Origin: Phormidesmis priestleyi BC1401
Lineage (GTDB): Bacteria; Cyanobacteriota; Cyanobacteriia; Leptolyngbyales; Leptolyngbyaceae
Assembly (NCBI RefSeq): GCF_001650195.1
Contig: NZ_LXYR01000022.1
Location: 1 to 64,000, forward strand
Length of the DNA stretch: 64,000 bases
Direction: 5' to 3'
Within the stretch, counting starts at the first letter, position 1. Each line of letters begins with the position of its first letter. A program made the translations under genes and the position numbers. Shown here piece after piece: positions 25,040 to 36,550 of the stretch. Under the pieces are notes generated by a model. It was given only the letters and a program-made list of their open reading frames with translations. It searched no databases and was not told the origin of the DNA.

Positions 25040-27127
25040 ATGCCACTCGTTGACCATCAACCTGTCTCTAGCAATTCTGTGACCGAGCTTGCTTCTGATC
25101 ATCGCTCAAGCTTGAACCAACCCATTTACCTCCGTCTAAGATTGGCGCTCAGTCTCAACCTGCGTCGTCAAGTTTTTATTGCCATTTGTGACGATGTGCG
25201 ACTGCGCGATCGCTTTGCGGCAAAACTTCAAGCAGATTTAGAAACGTCGCCCCTTAACTTTGGCGTTGAAGAGTTAAAACCAAAGCACACAACGAACGGC
25301 AAGGCAGACGTTCCAAAACTGGTGACGCTCAATCTTAGTCTGTCAAACCCAAATCTTTTAGAGCAAATTCATCACTGGCGATCGACAAATTCTCGACGCA
25401 TCAAATCGGCATTTGACCCGATCACCAGCTTTCAAATCATCGGCATTGAGCAGCTCACCCGCCAGCCCGTCCACCTTCAGCGCGACTTTCTCAACTCGCT
25501 GCAAACCTTAGCTCACCAGTTCGCCACCGTAGACTTTAACCTGGTGCTGTGGGTATCGCGTCCTTGGTGTCGATCGATCTTGCAATCTGTGCCTGAATTT
25601 TGGCAGTGCCACACCGGAGTCTTTGAATTTGAAGGAGACCCGACCCCAGTTGGAGAGGTAAAACAAACCCCGCAGATCATTCATCCGTCCACCGTCCGCC
25701 GTGCATCGTCTGCCGTCACTCAACCGCCCGTTGTTAGTTTTCAGCCGTTACTCACTCCAACAAAATCGCAAGCAGACCTCGACCTCACCCATTTGGTTCT
25801 AGCCGCGGTAGAACAAAAGATTTCTGCGACAGAAGCCAGTTCCCCACGCGAGGTAGAGCACTCTAGCGAACCGCTTCGCATTTTGCAGCACCTAGAGGCG
25901 TTGCATCTTGAGCAAGCCCCTGCTGCCGCGCTCTCTGCTGCTTATCAACAGCTAGGAGACTGCTATCGAGAACGCCTTGAGCAAGACAATTCATCGGCTG
26001 AATCGCTGACGATCGCCATCCGCGCCTATGAGCAAGTGCTGCGTCTTTTAGAGCCAGACTCGTCTGAGCTACCAGATTTGCTCAACGACATTGGCAACCT
26101 TTATTGGATGCTGTCTCGTCAGGTAGATCAACTGCCAAATCTAGAAAAAGCGATCAAAGCGTATCAGTTCGCTTTAAGCAAGATCGATCCAGAAACGCGA
26201 TCGCAGACTTACGCCATGATTCAAAACAATCTGGGTTCTGTGTATAGCGATCGAGCCTACCGTGAAGATCCGGTAGAAAATTTGCAACGGGCGATCGAGG
26301 CATATCAAAACGCTTTGATGGTTCGATCGGCAGCCGATGATTCGTCTCGATATGCTGCTACTCAAAATAATCTCGGCACCGCTTTCTGGAATTTGGCACA
26401 GCACAAAACACCGATTCTGAATTTGCAGAGCGCGATCGGGGCTTACATTGAAGCGCTTCATCACTACGACTCAGAGCAGGAGCCATTTCACTATGCGATG
26501 ATTCAAAACAACTTAGGCACCGCTTATTGGAACCTGTCCCAGTGTCCGCGCAGCCATGACCCATCTGAGCAACTCAACGCCACTCCAGAAGACTTTTTGA
26601 TGTTAGCGATCGGAGCCTATCGCATCGCCCTCATTTACCGCACGTTAGAATCGGCTCCTGCTGCCAATGCCGCCACTCAAAACAATCTCGGCACGGCTTA
26701 CTGGCATCTCGCTAACTTATCCTCGACTCACTACGACGACCGATCGGGCTATTTACGCTCCGCGATCGCGGCATATCAAGCAGCCCTCGCTGCCGCTCAC
26801 TCTCTTGCAGAGGTCGGCGCACCCCCTTTGACGTTTGATGTGTGGGCAGCCCATAACAATTTGGGATCGGCGTATCATCAATTAGCCACCGACGATCGAG
26901 CCAGTCTGGAGGCAAAAACCCGATCGCACTATTTAGAAGCTTCGCTCTCTCACCACGTTCAAGCCGTGCAGGGTTGGCAAGAGAAACCTGATTTTTGTCA
27001 GAGCGCAATGGCTCATCTTGTCCAGACTGTGAGAACGTTGCGCGATCGTCAGGGCATTCAAGGGCAAACCCTGGCGTTCTCCAAGATTCCGGCTCCGTTG
27101 ATCCCAACGGTGATGAAGCAGCTTTAA
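25040..27127 (+). CDS. Tetratricopeptide repeat protein
   Basis: 695 residues. The N-terminal ~210 residues resemble a nucleotide-binding or AAA-like fold without a clear Walker A (V-F-I-A-I-C-D-D, F-Q-I-I-G-I-E-Q-L, F-N-L-V-L-W-V-S). A ~90-residue Pro/Ser-rich linker follows, then at least seven TPR-like units from about residue 310. Their hallmark is the repeated Q-N-N-L-G-(S/T)-A-(Y/F)-W and A-I-x-A-Y-x-x-A-L pairs. A scaffold for protein interaction, cytosolic by sequence. Partner and pathway unknown. Confidence 0.85.
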   Translation: MPLVDHQPVSSNSVTELASDHRSSLNQPIYLRLRLALSLNLRRQVFIAICDDVRLRDRFAAKLQADLETSPLNFGVEELKPKHTTNGKADVPKLVTLNLSLSNPNLLEQIHHWRSTNSRRIKSAFDPITSFQIIGIEQLTRQPVHLQRDFLNSLQTLAHQFATVDFNLVLWVSRPWCRSILQSVPEFWQCHTGVFEFEGDPTPVGEVKQTPQIIHPSTVRRASSAVTQPPVVSFQPLLTPTKSQADLDLTHLVLAAVEQKISATEASSPREVEHSSEPLRILQHLEALHLEQAPAAALSAAYQQLGDCYRERLEQDNSSAESLTIAIRAYEQVLRLLEPDSSELPDLLNDIGNLYWMLSRQVDQLPNLEKAIKAYQFALSKIDPETRSQTYAMIQNNLGSVYSDRAYREDPVENLQRAIEAYQNALMVRSAADDSSRYAATQNNLGTAFWNLAQHKTPILNLQSAIGAYIEALHHYDSEQEPFHYAMIQNNLGTAYWNLSQCPRSHDPSEQLNATPEDFLMLAIGAYRIALIYRTLESAPAANAATQNNLGTAYWHLANLSSTHYDDRSGYLRSAIAAYQAALAAAHSLAEVGAPPLTFDVWAAHNNLGSAYHQLATDDRASLEAKTRSHYLEASLSHHVQAVQGWQEKPDFCQSAMAHLVQTVRTLRDRQGIQGQTLAFSKIPAPLIPTVMKQL

Positions 27128-27137
27128 TGACGCGGCA

Positions 27138-28511
27138 CTAGACTTCTCGCGATCGCCGTTCATACCACCGCAGCAGCACCCGCGCCAACCGCTCCGAATC
27201 GTGGCGCACTAACCCTGTTTCTTCGTCTTCGTGCATCACGTCGGCACGAATAATCCGTCGTCCGAGCTTCATCACAGCATCTCGATCGACCCCCACCGGA
27301 TGCGAGTGTTCTTCGGCATAGCGAATTAATGCTTTGGCAGAAGGCGGCTGCTTTTGCACCAACACCGCATCAAATAACGGCTTTCCGCACGCGAGGTCGA
27401 TCGCTCGAATGTGATCAGCCACGCTATATCCATCGGTTTCTCCCGGCTGCGTCATAATATTGCACACATACACACACGGGACTTGTCGTTCAGCGATCGC
27501 GTTTGCAATGGCAGGCGCTAACAGGTTAGGAATCACGCTGGTGTAGAGACTTCCTGGACCAATCACAATGTAATCAGCTTTATAAAGCGCCTCTAACGCT
27601 CTCGGCAAAGCAGGCGGGTTGGGAGGCGTGCAGCCAATTCTCACGATCTTGCCGTTTGCCCCAGTGATATTCGATTCACCCTCAATGCGGCGACCGTCTT
27701 CGAGTTCTGCCCAGAGACGCACATCGCTGAGTGTCGCAGGCAAAACCTGTCCCCGCACAGCGAGAACTTTAGAACTTGCAGTGATAGCTTGTTCAAAATC
27801 TCCGGTGATGTCGCTCAAAACCGTGAGAAATAAATTGCCAAAGCTGTGCCCCACTAATCCATCTCCGGCTTTAAATCGATATTGAAACAGTTCTGTGAGC
27901 AATTTCTCTTCATCGGCTAATGCAGCGATGCAGTTGCGAATGTCTCCGGGAGGCAACCCGCCAATCTCCCGCCGCAGTCGCCCTGAAGAGCCGCCATCAT
28001 CTGCCACCGTGACGATCGCCGTGATGTTGGCGCTCGATCGCTTTAACCCTCTCAGCAACGTAGACAGCCCTGTGCCGCCCCCGATCGTCACAATTCTAGG
28101 ACCGCGATTTAAACGGCGCGCCGTCAGCAGCACATCGACTAATTCTTCATCGCGATCGGTCATCAACACGTTTGTCAGTGAGCCAAAGGTGCGAGTTTGT
28201 CCCCACAAAATCAGCAGCACTCCCACCACTAAGACCAGCGGACCGCTCACATAGCTCGGCAGCAGACGGCTTAACGTTTCTAAAAAATCGGCGGCAAACT
28301 GCAACAGATAAAAGATCGGAGTCAGCTTTACCCAAATCGCCAGCCCCAAACTGACTAGCAGCACCCCCCCTGCACTGATTAACATCCAGCGCTTGACAAA
28401 CAAACCTGGAGCCAGCCACTTAAACCACTGCCCCAGCCAGATTGGAGCCAACTGGCGAGATTCTTGCCGGATCGTCCGCATTGCCTGCTTGAGTAAACGA
28501 TTTGTTGTCAT
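27138..28511 (-). CDS. YvcK-type gluconeogenesis factor (CofD-like, UPF0052), membrane-anchored
   Basis: 457 residues. Two N-terminal hydrophobic segments (about 42-62 and 92-105) precede the CofD-like Rossmann domain. That domain has [40 protein letters not shown] and [13 protein letters not shown]. The family binds UDP-sugars and, in Firmicutes, affects cell shape and carbon use. The N-terminal membrane part is commonly seen in cyanobacterial members. Convergent with the TPR gene. Confidence 0.92.
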   Translation of the reverse strand: MTTNRLLKQAMRTIRQESRQLAPIWLGQWFKWLAPGLFVKRWMLISAGGVLLVSLGLAIWVKLTPIFYLLQFAADFLETLSRLLPSYVSGPLVLVVGVLLILWGQTRTFGSLTNVLMTDRDEELVDVLLTARRLNRGPRIVTIGGGTGLSTLLRGLKRSSANITAIVTVADDGGSSGRLRREIGGLPPGDIRNCIAALADEEKLLTELFQYRFKAGDGLVGHSFGNLFLTVLSDITGDFEQAITASSKVLAVRGQVLPATLSDVRLWAELEDGRRIEGESNITGANGKIVRIGCTPPNPPALPRALEALYKADYIVIGPGSLYTSVIPNLLAPAIANAIAERQVPCVYVCNIMTQPGETDGYSVADHIRAIDLACGKPLFDAVLVQKQPPSAKALIRYAEEHSHPVGVDRDAVMKLGRRIIRADVMHEDEETGLVRHDSERLARVLLRWYERRSREV

Positions 28512-28807
28512 TGGTGCTTTATGCCCAGAACGGAAGAAAGGCTGACCAGAATTTTAGAGAAATTACTTGCCTTTGACAGCAGGATAACTCAAGTTTCTCA
28601 TTCCTAATTGACAATAGGGAAGGAGGAAATCGAGAACAGAGAGCATCTGACTTCACTTTGAGAAAAGGAAGAAGAAGGATTCTGATAGAGTCATAGGAGA
28701 ATGATAGAGATCATGACCTCAATCCAGTAATTTCTATTCTTAAGACCTAAATCACCCGATCGTCTGTTCCCAATTCTCCTCAACCCTGTGGTCTAATTCT
28801 CAAACGA

Positions 28808-29587
28808 ATGAGCGAACCGTTGATCGAACTGAGAGGAGTTTGTAAGACTTTTGGACAAAACGTTGTCCTAGATCACGCTGACCTGGCTATCTATCGAGGA
28901 GAAGCCCTCGCCATTATCGGACCCTCTGGCACAGGCAAATCGACTGTGCTGAGAATTATTGCTGGACTATTGGCTCCTGACGCAGGAGAGGTCTATATTG
29001 GGGGGCAACTGCGGCAGGGGCTGATCGAAGATGCCGCCGACCCGATTAATATCAGCATGGTGTTTCAGCAAGCAGCTCTCTTTGACTCGCTGACGGTTGG
29101 AGAAAACGTCGGATTTTCGCTCTATCAGCGATCGCGCCTTCCCCGCCGTCGCATCCGCGAACTTGTCACACAGCGATTAGAAATGGTGGGCTTGTCGGGC
29201 ATCAGCGATCGCTACCCTTCAGAACTCTCTGGCGGGATGCGAAAACGAGTCAGCTTTGCGCGCGCCATTATGTCAAATCCAGACAACCCAAAGGATATAC
29301 CTGATATGCTACTCTACGATGAACCGACGGCAGGGCTTGACCCGATCGCCTCCACCGTGATCGAAGATTTGGTTAGGCATCTCACGGGGCAGGGAGGCTG
29401 TCAGAGCTATGTGATGGTGACTCATCAGCAGAGCACGATTCGTCGAACCGCCGATCGAGTCCTTTTTCTTCATCAGGGCAAGGTGCAGTGGCAGGGCAAA
29501 GTTCACGAGATTGACAGCACAGACAATCCACTCATCCGGCAGTTTTTTAGCGGTAGTGTGGAAGGACCCATACAGGTGATTGGATAA
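28808..29587 (+). CDS. MlaF-like ABC ATPase of an MCE lipid transporter
   Basis: 259 residues. Walker A G-P-S-G-T-G-K-S-T (38-46), Q-loop V-F-Q-Q-A-A-L-F-D-S-L-T-V, signature L-S-G-G-M-R-K-R-V, Walker B L-L-Y-D-E-P-T-A-G-L-D-P and H-loop V-T-H-Q. The Q-Q-x-x-L-F-D-S-L pattern is typical for MlaF/TGD3 ATPases. The MCE-domain gene starts 4 bases after its stop. The MlaE-type permease is not in the window, as is usual for the scattered cyanobacterial system. Confidence 0.9.
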   Translation: MSEPLIELRGVCKTFGQNVVLDHADLAIYRGEALAIIGPSGTGKSTVLRIIAGLLAPDAGEVYIGGQLRQGLIEDAADPINISMVFQQAALFDSLTVGENVGFSLYQRSRLPRRRIRELVTQRLEMVGLSGISDRYPSELSGGMRKRVSFARAIMSNPDNPKDIPDMLLYDEPTAGLDPIASTVIEDLVRHLTGQGGCQSYVMVTHQQSTIRRTADRVLFLHQGKVQWQGKVHEIDSTDNPLIRQFFSGSVEGPIQVIG

Positions 29588-29591
29588 GCCT

Positions 29592-30812
29592 ATGCGATCG
29601 CGAATGGTTCGAGAAGGCTCGGTAGGGCTATTGATTTTAGCAGGTGTGGGGCTGTTTGGAGGCTTGATTCTCTGGCTGCGGGGCTTTAACCCAAGCAATC
29701 GCAGTTTCTCGGTCACAGTAGAGTTTGCGACGACGGGCGGCGTTCAGCCAGGGTCGCCTGTGCGCTATCGTGGGGTGACGGTTGGCAGAATTAGCCGCAT
29801 CTCACCCAACCCCAATGGCGTGGCAATTCAGATCGATATTGCTCCTGCTGATCTGATTATTCCGCGTGACTCAGAGGTGACGGTCAATCAGTCGGGTTTG
29901 CTCGGCGAAACGGTTCTAGATATCATTCCTCGTAAGCCGCTGCCCGATGGAGTGATGGCGGCAAAACCCCTCGATCGAGACTGCAATAAAGAAATTATTC
30001 TCTGTGAAGGCTCTCGCATCAACGGGACGTTAGGCATCAGCACCGATGAGCTAGTGCGAGCCAGCATCAAGTTTGCCACGGTTTACAGCGATCCGCAGTT
30101 TACGGGCAATATCAACTCCTTAACCAAAAACAGCAGTGATGCCGCCGCTCAGATCGTGATTTTGAGTAAGGAAGTCACAGCCTTGGTGAAATCAGCCAGA
30201 CAAGAAGTCGGCACGTTTTCTGGCACTGCAAAATCGATTAGCAACGCGGCAACTCAGTTTGGGCTGACGATCGGGCAGGTCAACAGTTTAATCACTGCCA
30301 ATCGAGCCACCCTGGTTTCAACGTTAGACAATCTCAATCAGACGAGTGGACAGTTGCGATTAACCGTGACTCGGCTGAGTCCGACGCTCGATCGCATTCA
30401 GCAAGGGCAACTGATTCAAAATCTAGAAACGCTGTCTGCAAATGCGGCTCAGGCATCTATAAATCTGCGAGATGTGTCAGTCAGGCTCAACAATCCCTCA
30501 AATCTCACGGTCTTACAGCAGACGCTCGATTCTGCCAGAGCTACGTTTCAAAATGCTCAAAAAATTACGGCAGACTTAGACGAGTTGACGGGCGACCCTC
30601 AACTGCGAAACGATCTGCGGAATTTGATTAAAGGGTTGAGTGGGTTAACGTCTTCGACCCAGCAGTTGCAGCAACAGGCGCAGGTTGCCCAAGTTCTTGC
30701 ACCCTATGCGGAGACTTCGCCGCAGTCTACGACAACTTTAGAAGCGACTGAACCCTCGTTTGGGATCACGCGATCGCCCTCAAGTCTTGTTCCTGCACAG
30801 ACTGCACCCTAA
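29592..30812 (+). CDS. MlaD-family (MCE domain) lipid transport protein
   Basis: 406 residues from ATG 29592 (a TTG at 29580 would overlap the ATPase). One N-terminal membrane helix (about 13-32), then an MCE domain: V-E-F-A-T-T-G-G-V-Q-P-G-S-P-V-R-Y-R-G-V-x-V-G and S-G-L-L-G-E-T-V-L-D-I. A long helical C-terminal region, rich in Gln/Asn/Thr with repeated L-x-x-A/T-x-x-x-L, suits a periplasmic needle-like stalk. Counterpart of chloroplast TGD2. Works with the ATPase before it, probably in lipid movement between the membranes. Confidence 0.9.
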   Translation: MRSRMVREGSVGLLILAGVGLFGGLILWLRGFNPSNRSFSVTVEFATTGGVQPGSPVRYRGVTVGRISRISPNPNGVAIQIDIAPADLIIPRDSEVTVNQSGLLGETVLDIIPRKPLPDGVMAAKPLDRDCNKEIILCEGSRINGTLGISTDELVRASIKFATVYSDPQFTGNINSLTKNSSDAAAQIVILSKEVTALVKSARQEVGTFSGTAKSISNAATQFGLTIGQVNSLITANRATLVSTLDNLNQTSGQLRLTVTRLSPTLDRIQQGQLIQNLETLSANAAQASINLRDVSVRLNNPSNLTVLQQTLDSARATFQNAQKITADLDELTGDPQLRNDLRNLIKGLSGLTSSTQQLQQQAQVAQVLAPYAETSPQSTTTLEATEPSFGITRSPSSLVPAQTAP

Positions 30813-30865
30813 GACAATTCTCTGACTCGTAGGGACATTACAAGGAACGCCCCTACAGACGATCG

Positions 30866-31822
<957 letters not shown>

Positions 31823-31831
31823 TTAATTCCT

Positions 31832-32119
31832 CTAACTCCAGTCGTCGCGCTTTGCCCCACGACCTTTATATACGTGAGCCACGGCATGAATCTCACGAGT
31901 CTTTTCGTATAAAGTCTCTTCGGTGAGATGCCACTGACTCAAGATCTTCTCTAAGTCTGACTGAATGTCTCTCGCCCCCGGAAAGCCCTTATAGCGAATC
32001 TTGAGCCGCGCTAACTCAGCCAGATTATAGTCAGTCGGTTCGCCCGTCAAAAGAGCATCGGTGACTCGCCGATCGCTACTCCACTGCGGATGTCTCTGCT
32101 CTTTGTTTTCTTCTGCCAT
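31832..32119 (-). CDS. DUF3288 family protein
   Basis: 95 residues from ATG 32119; the open frame extends to 32173 but the extra 18 residues look non-coding. Pattern: H-P-Q-W-S-S-D-R-R-V-T-D-A-L-L-x-G-E-P-T-D-Y-N-L-A-E-L-A-R-L-K-I-R-Y, typical of the cyanobacteria-specific DUF3288. Soluble, helical. Ends 12 bases before the por start, so it is probably in one transcript with por. Function unknown. Confidence 0.85.
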   Translation of the reverse strand: MAEENKEQRHPQWSSDRRVTDALLTGEPTDYNLAELARLKIRYKGFPGARDIQSDLEKILSQWHLTEETLYEKTREIHAVAHVYKGRGAKRDDWS

Positions 32120-32198
32120 GACTGCTCGATCGTGCACAAACACCGTGACAGTATACTGCGTAAAGGCAATCACTTGAGGAAAGTTTGTTCAAAAAACT

Positions 32199-33674
32199 CT
32201 AAAATTGCCTCGTCCAATCTTGCCAGCGCTCGATCACCACTTTGGTTTGGGTGAAGAACTCGATCGCCTGATGTCCTTGCCCGTGCAGGTCGCCAAAAAA
32301 GCTCTCTTTCCATCCGCTAAACGGAAAGAACGCCATTGGCGCAGCGACACCGATGTTGATGCCAATATTTCCGGCTTCGGCTTCATAGCGAAACTTTCGA
32401 GCCGCCGCCCCGCTAGACGTAAAAAGACACGCCATATTACCGTATTGACCACTATTGATTAAGGTGATTGCCTGGTCGATCGTCTCGAAGTGCATCAAAC
32501 TCAACACCGGACCAAAAATCTCGGTTCGCGCAATTTCTCCCGCCGGATTCACGTCTTGCAAAATCGTCGGGCGCACAAAATAGCCGTTCTCGTAACCTGA
32601 TATCTCAGGCTGCCGACCATCGACCAATACCGTTGCGCCTTCTGCTTCACCTTGCTGAATTAAACGCTCGATTCTGGCTTTGCTTTGAGCGGTGATCACC
32701 GGTCCCATTTGAGTGCCAGACTCTAATCCATATCCGACTTTGCGCGATCGAGCCGCTTCTGCAATCGAGTCCGTAAATGGTTTTTGGGCATCTCCGATCG
32801 TAATCGCGATCGAAGCCGCTAAACATCGCTGCCCTGCACAGCCAAAAGCGCTGTCTGCCATAATTCGGGTGGTCATCTCAATATCCGCGTCGGGCAAGAC
32901 AATCACCGGATTTTTTGCGCCGCCCTGACACTGTGCCCGTTTGCCATTTGCAGCGGCTTGCGTGTAGACATATTTTGCGATTGGAGTTGAGCCGACAAAA
33001 CTCACCGATCGAATGGCGGGATGTTCTAAAATCGCATCGACAACGGCTTTGGCACCGTTAACTAGATTGACCACGCCGTTGGGTAAACCCGTTTGCTCCA
33101 GTAGATGAAACACTTTTTGCATCGTTAGCGGCACTCGCTCAGACGGTTTGATAATGCAGGTGTTGCCGCAGGCGATCGCGTAGGGCATAAACCAAAACGG
33201 AATCATTCCTGGAAAGTTAAAGGGGGTAATCATCGCTGTGACTCCGAGCGGTTGACGAATCATCATTTCATCGATGCCTTTGGCGATGTCTTCAGAGTTG
33301 TAGCCCTGCATCAAAATCGGAATGCCACACGCGACTTCGACATTCTCGATCGCGCGTCTCATTTCACCTCTTGCCTCGGCTAACGTCTTGCCGCACTCTT
33401 GCGTAATCGTTTGGGAGATCTCCTCAAAGTTCTCGTCTAACAAGACTTTAAGCTTAAATAAATATTGCACTCGATCGGTCGCCGGAACCCGTCGCCACGT
33501 TTTAAACGCTTTTGCCGCAGCCTGAGCCGCGCGATCGACTTCACTGGCTGGAGAAAGCGGCACTTTGCCCAAAATGTCTGCCGTGGCGGGGTTAGAAATA
33601 GTCAGAAACTCTGTGGCGTTTGGGTCGCACCACTCGCCGTTGATGTAGTTTGATAACGTCTGATTCGGAGTCAT
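32199..33674 (-). CDS. mmsA: CoA-acylating methylmalonate/malonate-semialdehyde dehydrogenase
   Basis: ALDH-superfamily enzyme, 491 residues. It oxidises (methyl)malonate semialdehyde to propionyl- or acetyl-CoA. [10 protein letters not shown] (150-159), F-V-G-S-T-P-I-A (227-234), G-G-A-K-N (251-255) in place of the ELGGK of hydrolytic ALDHs (so no general-base Glu, as expected for the CoA-dependent branch), and Cys284 in G-Q-R-C-L-A. It lies 67 bases downstream of a class II aldolase on the same strand. That pairing resembles the IolJ-IolA steps of inositol breakdown. Confidence 0.9.
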   Translation of the reverse strand: MTPNQTLSNYINGEWCDPNATEFLTISNPATADILGKVPLSPASEVDRAAQAAAKAFKTWRRVPATDRVQYLFKLKVLLDENFEEISQTITQECGKTLAEARGEMRRAIENVEVACGIPILMQGYNSEDIAKGIDEMMIRQPLGVTAMITPFNFPGMIPFWFMPYAIACGNTCIIKPSERVPLTMQKVFHLLEQTGLPNGVVNLVNGAKAVVDAILEHPAIRSVSFVGSTPIAKYVYTQAAANGKRAQCQGGAKNPVIVLPDADIEMTTRIMADSAFGCAGQRCLAASIAITIGDAQKPFTDSIAEAARSRKVGYGLESGTQMGPVITAQSKARIERLIQQGEAEGATVLVDGRQPEISGYENGYFVRPTILQDVNPAGEIARTEIFGPVLSLMHFETIDQAITLINSGQYGNMACLFTSSGAAARKFRYEAEAGNIGINIGVAAPMAFFPFSGWKESFFGDLHGQGHQAIEFFTQTKVVIERWQDWTRQF

Positions 33675-33741
33675 AGCTACATAGTAAGAAACCTTCTCGC
33701 TTAGTGAAGTTCACTATAAACGGCGGATTGGTCAAAATTAA

Positions 33742-34632
33742 TCATGTCCGTTTTGCCAGCATCTCCGCGTAGGGCGATTGATGCAGGTGTGCCTTGCCAG
33801 ATGATCCAAACAGTTGCAGCTTTTCGACAATGACGGATTGCATGGACTCGATCGTCGCGCCCATTGAGTCTAATAAGTCTTTGAGAGATGACGAACAAAG
33901 CCCCTCTTTGAGGGTTTGCAGGTAAGCCTGCCTCACTTCAGTATTGACGTTGAACTTGCAGACACCCAGCTCGATCGAGCGGCTGATCATAAATTCTGGT
34001 AGCCCCGATGCGCCGTGCAGCACCAGAGGCACTTTGACCAAATGACGGATTTTTTCGAGCCGGACAAAATCTAATCGAGGTTCGCTTTTGTATTCTCCGT
34101 GAACATTTCCGATCGTCACCGCTAAAGAATCGACATTCGTAGCTTTGATAAACTCCACTGCCTGATCGGGGTCGGTCATCTTAGCCTCTTTTTCGGCAAT
34201 GCTTAGACCATCTTCAGTGCCACTAATTCTGCCGATTTCTGCTTCTACGATCGCCCCTTTTTCGTGCGCCCACTCCGTCATCTTTCTCGTAAACGTCATA
34301 TTCTGCTCGTAGGGCAAGTGAGACCCATCTGCCATAATTGACGTAATGCCTGCATCTAGCGCCATACGAATATCGTCAGCAGAGGTGCTGTGATCGAGAT
34401 GAACTGAGATTGGCATGATTGACGATCGCGCCGCCTCCAAGCAAAGCGCCACGAGGGGAACGCCTCCATAAACCAGCGCACTCGGATGCAATTGCAGCAT
34501 CGCCGGACTCTGTTCTGCTTCTGCCGCACCGATCACTGCCTTCACCCCTTCGAGGTTATAGACATTAAAGGCTCCGATCGCATAAATATTTCGCTGCGCC
34601 GTCTCTAACAGTTCTCTCGTTGAACTCAGCAT
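33742..34632 (-). CDS. Class II (zinc) aldolase, fructose-bisphosphate / IolJ-like
   Basis: 296 residues from ATG 34632 (frame open to 34671). Zn-dependent TIM barrel: H-L-D-H (78-81) with catalytic Asp and zinc His, Glu132 in E-A-E-I-G, His178 in N-V-H-G-E-Y, His206 in L-H-G-A-S-G-L-P, and phosphate-binding F-N-V-N-T-E. Length (~290) and motifs fit the FBA/TBP/IolJ subgroup rather than the long FBA type used in the Calvin cycle. Upstream of mmsA in an apparent two-gene unit, which favours a deoxy-ketogluconate-phosphate-type substrate; this is inference from context. Confidence 0.85.
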   Translation of the reverse strand: MLSSTRELLETAQRNIYAIGAFNVYNLEGVKAVIGAAEAEQSPAMLQLHPSALVYGGVPLVALCLEAARSSIMPISVHLDHSTSADDIRMALDAGITSIMADGSHLPYEQNMTFTRKMTEWAHEKGAIVEAEIGRISGTEDGLSIAEKEAKMTDPDQAVEFIKATNVDSLAVTIGNVHGEYKSEPRLDFVRLEKIRHLVKVPLVLHGASGLPEFMISRSIELGVCKFNVNTEVRQAYLQTLKEGLCSSSLKDLLDSMGATIESMQSVIVEKLQLFGSSGKAHLHQSPYAEMLAKRT

Positions 34633-34744
34633 AAGGATAGGGGTGTAGTAGTGTAGGAAGAAGCAGGTCACTCTCCTATTTAATCGTTTTTTGTCGAGAG
34701 AAATCTGCTTTATTGTCTTAGTTCGTAACGTCTGACTTTTTGCA

Positions 34745-35470
34745 ATGGCTCAACTTCCTCAAACTCTCGATGACGCGATCGCTCAAGCCCAAACTGCCAC
34801 CCAAGCTGCGATCGCCGCAGGCTACACTCGACTGCAAGTCGATCTGCTGTTTCCCGAACTCAAACCGTTGCCCGTGGCGGAAAAATTTGTCCCCGCGTTT
34901 GCAGAATTGGGTGCAGGTCTCAAAGTTTTTTTTACCGATGCCGGAACCGCTGCCCTGGCAAAACGAGACTGGGGTGACGTGCCCTTTCAGATTCGCAGCT
35001 TAGACGTGGCAGGGTCGCGACAAACCACCTCGGTTGAAGAACACATCGACCCAGATGACCAACTCTATTTATTTATTGCGCCCAGTGCCGTAGAAGTTGC
35101 GCCCGTTGAGCAGATTTGTAACGCGGTGGGAGATCGCCCAATCGTTCTACTCAATCCCCGATTAGAAGATGTCGCGACGATCGGCATCGGCTATGCAGGG
35201 CGGAAACTGCGCGATCGCTTTCTCAGCACCGTTGAGCCGTGCTATTACCTGCGTCCTCTAGACGACCAAACTGCTCTGACGCGCATCTATCCATCACCGT
35301 GGCAGGTTTGGCTCCAGACTGGCGGGGTTTATCAGGCGATCGCCGAAGAGCGCGAAAAACCCGACTCTGAGAAGCTGGATGAAATTTTTGCGAAAGCCCT
35401 AGGAGGGCAAGCACCAAAACAAAGTCTCTTGTCAAATTTGCAACAGTTTTTGAGAGCTTTAGGAAGATGA
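34745..35470 (+). CDS. DUF1995 family protein
   Basis: 241 residues. Opens L-P-Q-T-L-D-D-A-I-A-Q-A and has V-D-L-L-F-P-E-L, I-V-L-L-N-P-R-L-E-D and a C-terminal Y-Y-L-R-P-L-D-D / I-Y-P-S-P-W. These fit DUF1995, which includes plant LPA3, a PSII assembly factor. No signal peptide or membrane segment, so cytosolic or thylakoid-peripheral. Role in PSII assembly here is inferred from the plant relative. Confidence 0.85.
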   Translation: MAQLPQTLDDAIAQAQTATQAAIAAGYTRLQVDLLFPELKPLPVAEKFVPAFAELGAGLKVFFTDAGTAALAKRDWGDVPFQIRSLDVAGSRQTTSVEEHIDPDDQLYLFIAPSAVEVAPVEQICNAVGDRPIVLLNPRLEDVATIGIGYAGRKLRDRFLSTVEPCYYLRPLDDQTALTRIYPSPWQVWLQTGGVYQAIAEEREKPDSEKLDEIFAKALGGQAPKQSLLSNLQQFLRALGR

Positions 35471-35696
35471 AGCTTTCAAAGATTTCCTGTGTTTTTTGAC
35501 ACTTAGACCGTGAGGATCTGAAACTATCAGGGCATAATCGACTCAGATAACAAAGTTCATAACTGATTAGCGCTTCAGCAGTAGATTTGACCAACGATGT
35601 CTATAAACGGCTCCCCGAAAGGTGGAGAAATCGACTTCCAGACTTCAGGTGTTGCTCCTCCTAAACGTTCCCTCTTTTTCAAGTAAAGGCGATCGC

Positions 35697-36455
35697 ATGA
35701 CCCCCACTCCTCTTCGTCGCATTGTCATTGGTGATATTCATGGTCACTACAATGGGTTGATGGCTCTGCTAGACGCGATCGCGCTCGGCTCTGATGATCA
35801 AGTCTATTTTCTGGGCGACCTGATCGATCGAGGTCCTCAAAGTGCTCAAGTCGTCGAATTTGTCAAAGAAAGCTCGTATCAATGCATACTGGGCAACCAC
35901 GAGCAGCTATTGATCGAATCGTTTCCCGATGGGCAAATTTTCTCCCCTGCGCTACAGGCTTGGCTACAAAGTGGAGGACGAGCAACGGTCGCTAGCTATG
36001 GTGATGCTGGCATTTTGCTGGAACACCTCGAATGGATGCGATCGCTGCCGATCTATCTTGACTTGGGCGATCTGTGGCTAGTTCATGCAGGCGTTCATCC
36101 CGGTTTGCCCATTGATCAGCAAACCTCCCATGAATTTTGCTGGATTCGAGAAGAGTTTCACAACAGCCCTCAGCCTTATTTTGCGAACAAGCTGATTATC
36201 ACAGGGCACACGATTACGTTTACGTTTCCGGGGGTGACTCCGGGTGCGATCGCCAAGGGGCAAGGCTGGCTGGGCATCGACACAGGCGCTTATCACCCTA
36301 AGAGCGGTTGGCTAACGGGGTTAGATGTTGATAATGGTAGAGTCTATCAGGTAAATGTCTATACGCATTTGGTGCGGACTTTGATGCTAGAAGAAGCGAC
36401 CATCCAAATCGAGCCGAGCCAGGTGATGCCGCGCAAACACGCGTTGCATCGGTAA
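35697..36455 (+). CDS. Metallophosphoesterase (PPP-type Ser/Thr phosphatase)
   Basis: 252 residues from ATG 35697 (AAAGG upstream); the frame opens at 35622 without a ribosome site. Two-metal phosphoesterase motifs in order: G-D-I-H-G-H, G-D-L-I-D-R-G-P-Q-S, G-N-H-E-Q, H-A-G-V-H-P-G and G-H-T. This resembles the PrpA/ApaH-like bacterial PPP group. The last ~35 residues, after Y-Q-V-N-V, are not part of the core. Substrate (phosphoprotein or dinucleotide) is not decidable. Confidence 0.88.
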   Translation: MTPTPLRRIVIGDIHGHYNGLMALLDAIALGSDDQVYFLGDLIDRGPQSAQVVEFVKESSYQCILGNHEQLLIESFPDGQIFSPALQAWLQSGGRATVASYGDAGILLEHLEWMRSLPIYLDLGDLWLVHAGVHPGLPIDQQTSHEFCWIREEFHNSPQPYFANKLIITGHTITFTFPGVTPGAIAKGQGWLGIDTGAYHPKSGWLTGLDVDNGRVYQVNVYTHLVRTLMLEEATIQIEPSQVMPRKHALHR

Positions 36456-36550
36456 AGTAGCTCGTTTTGTGAAGTGTTGAGAGATGAGGACTATAGAACT
36501 GCCACGCCCCTCGATACTAAGGATCGTGGATTTATTTAAGGTGCAACTTC

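Noticed and set aside
30813-30865. GTAGGG/CCCTAC hairpin between mlaD-like and por as a terminator
   Set aside because: The stem is short and no T-run follows on either strand.
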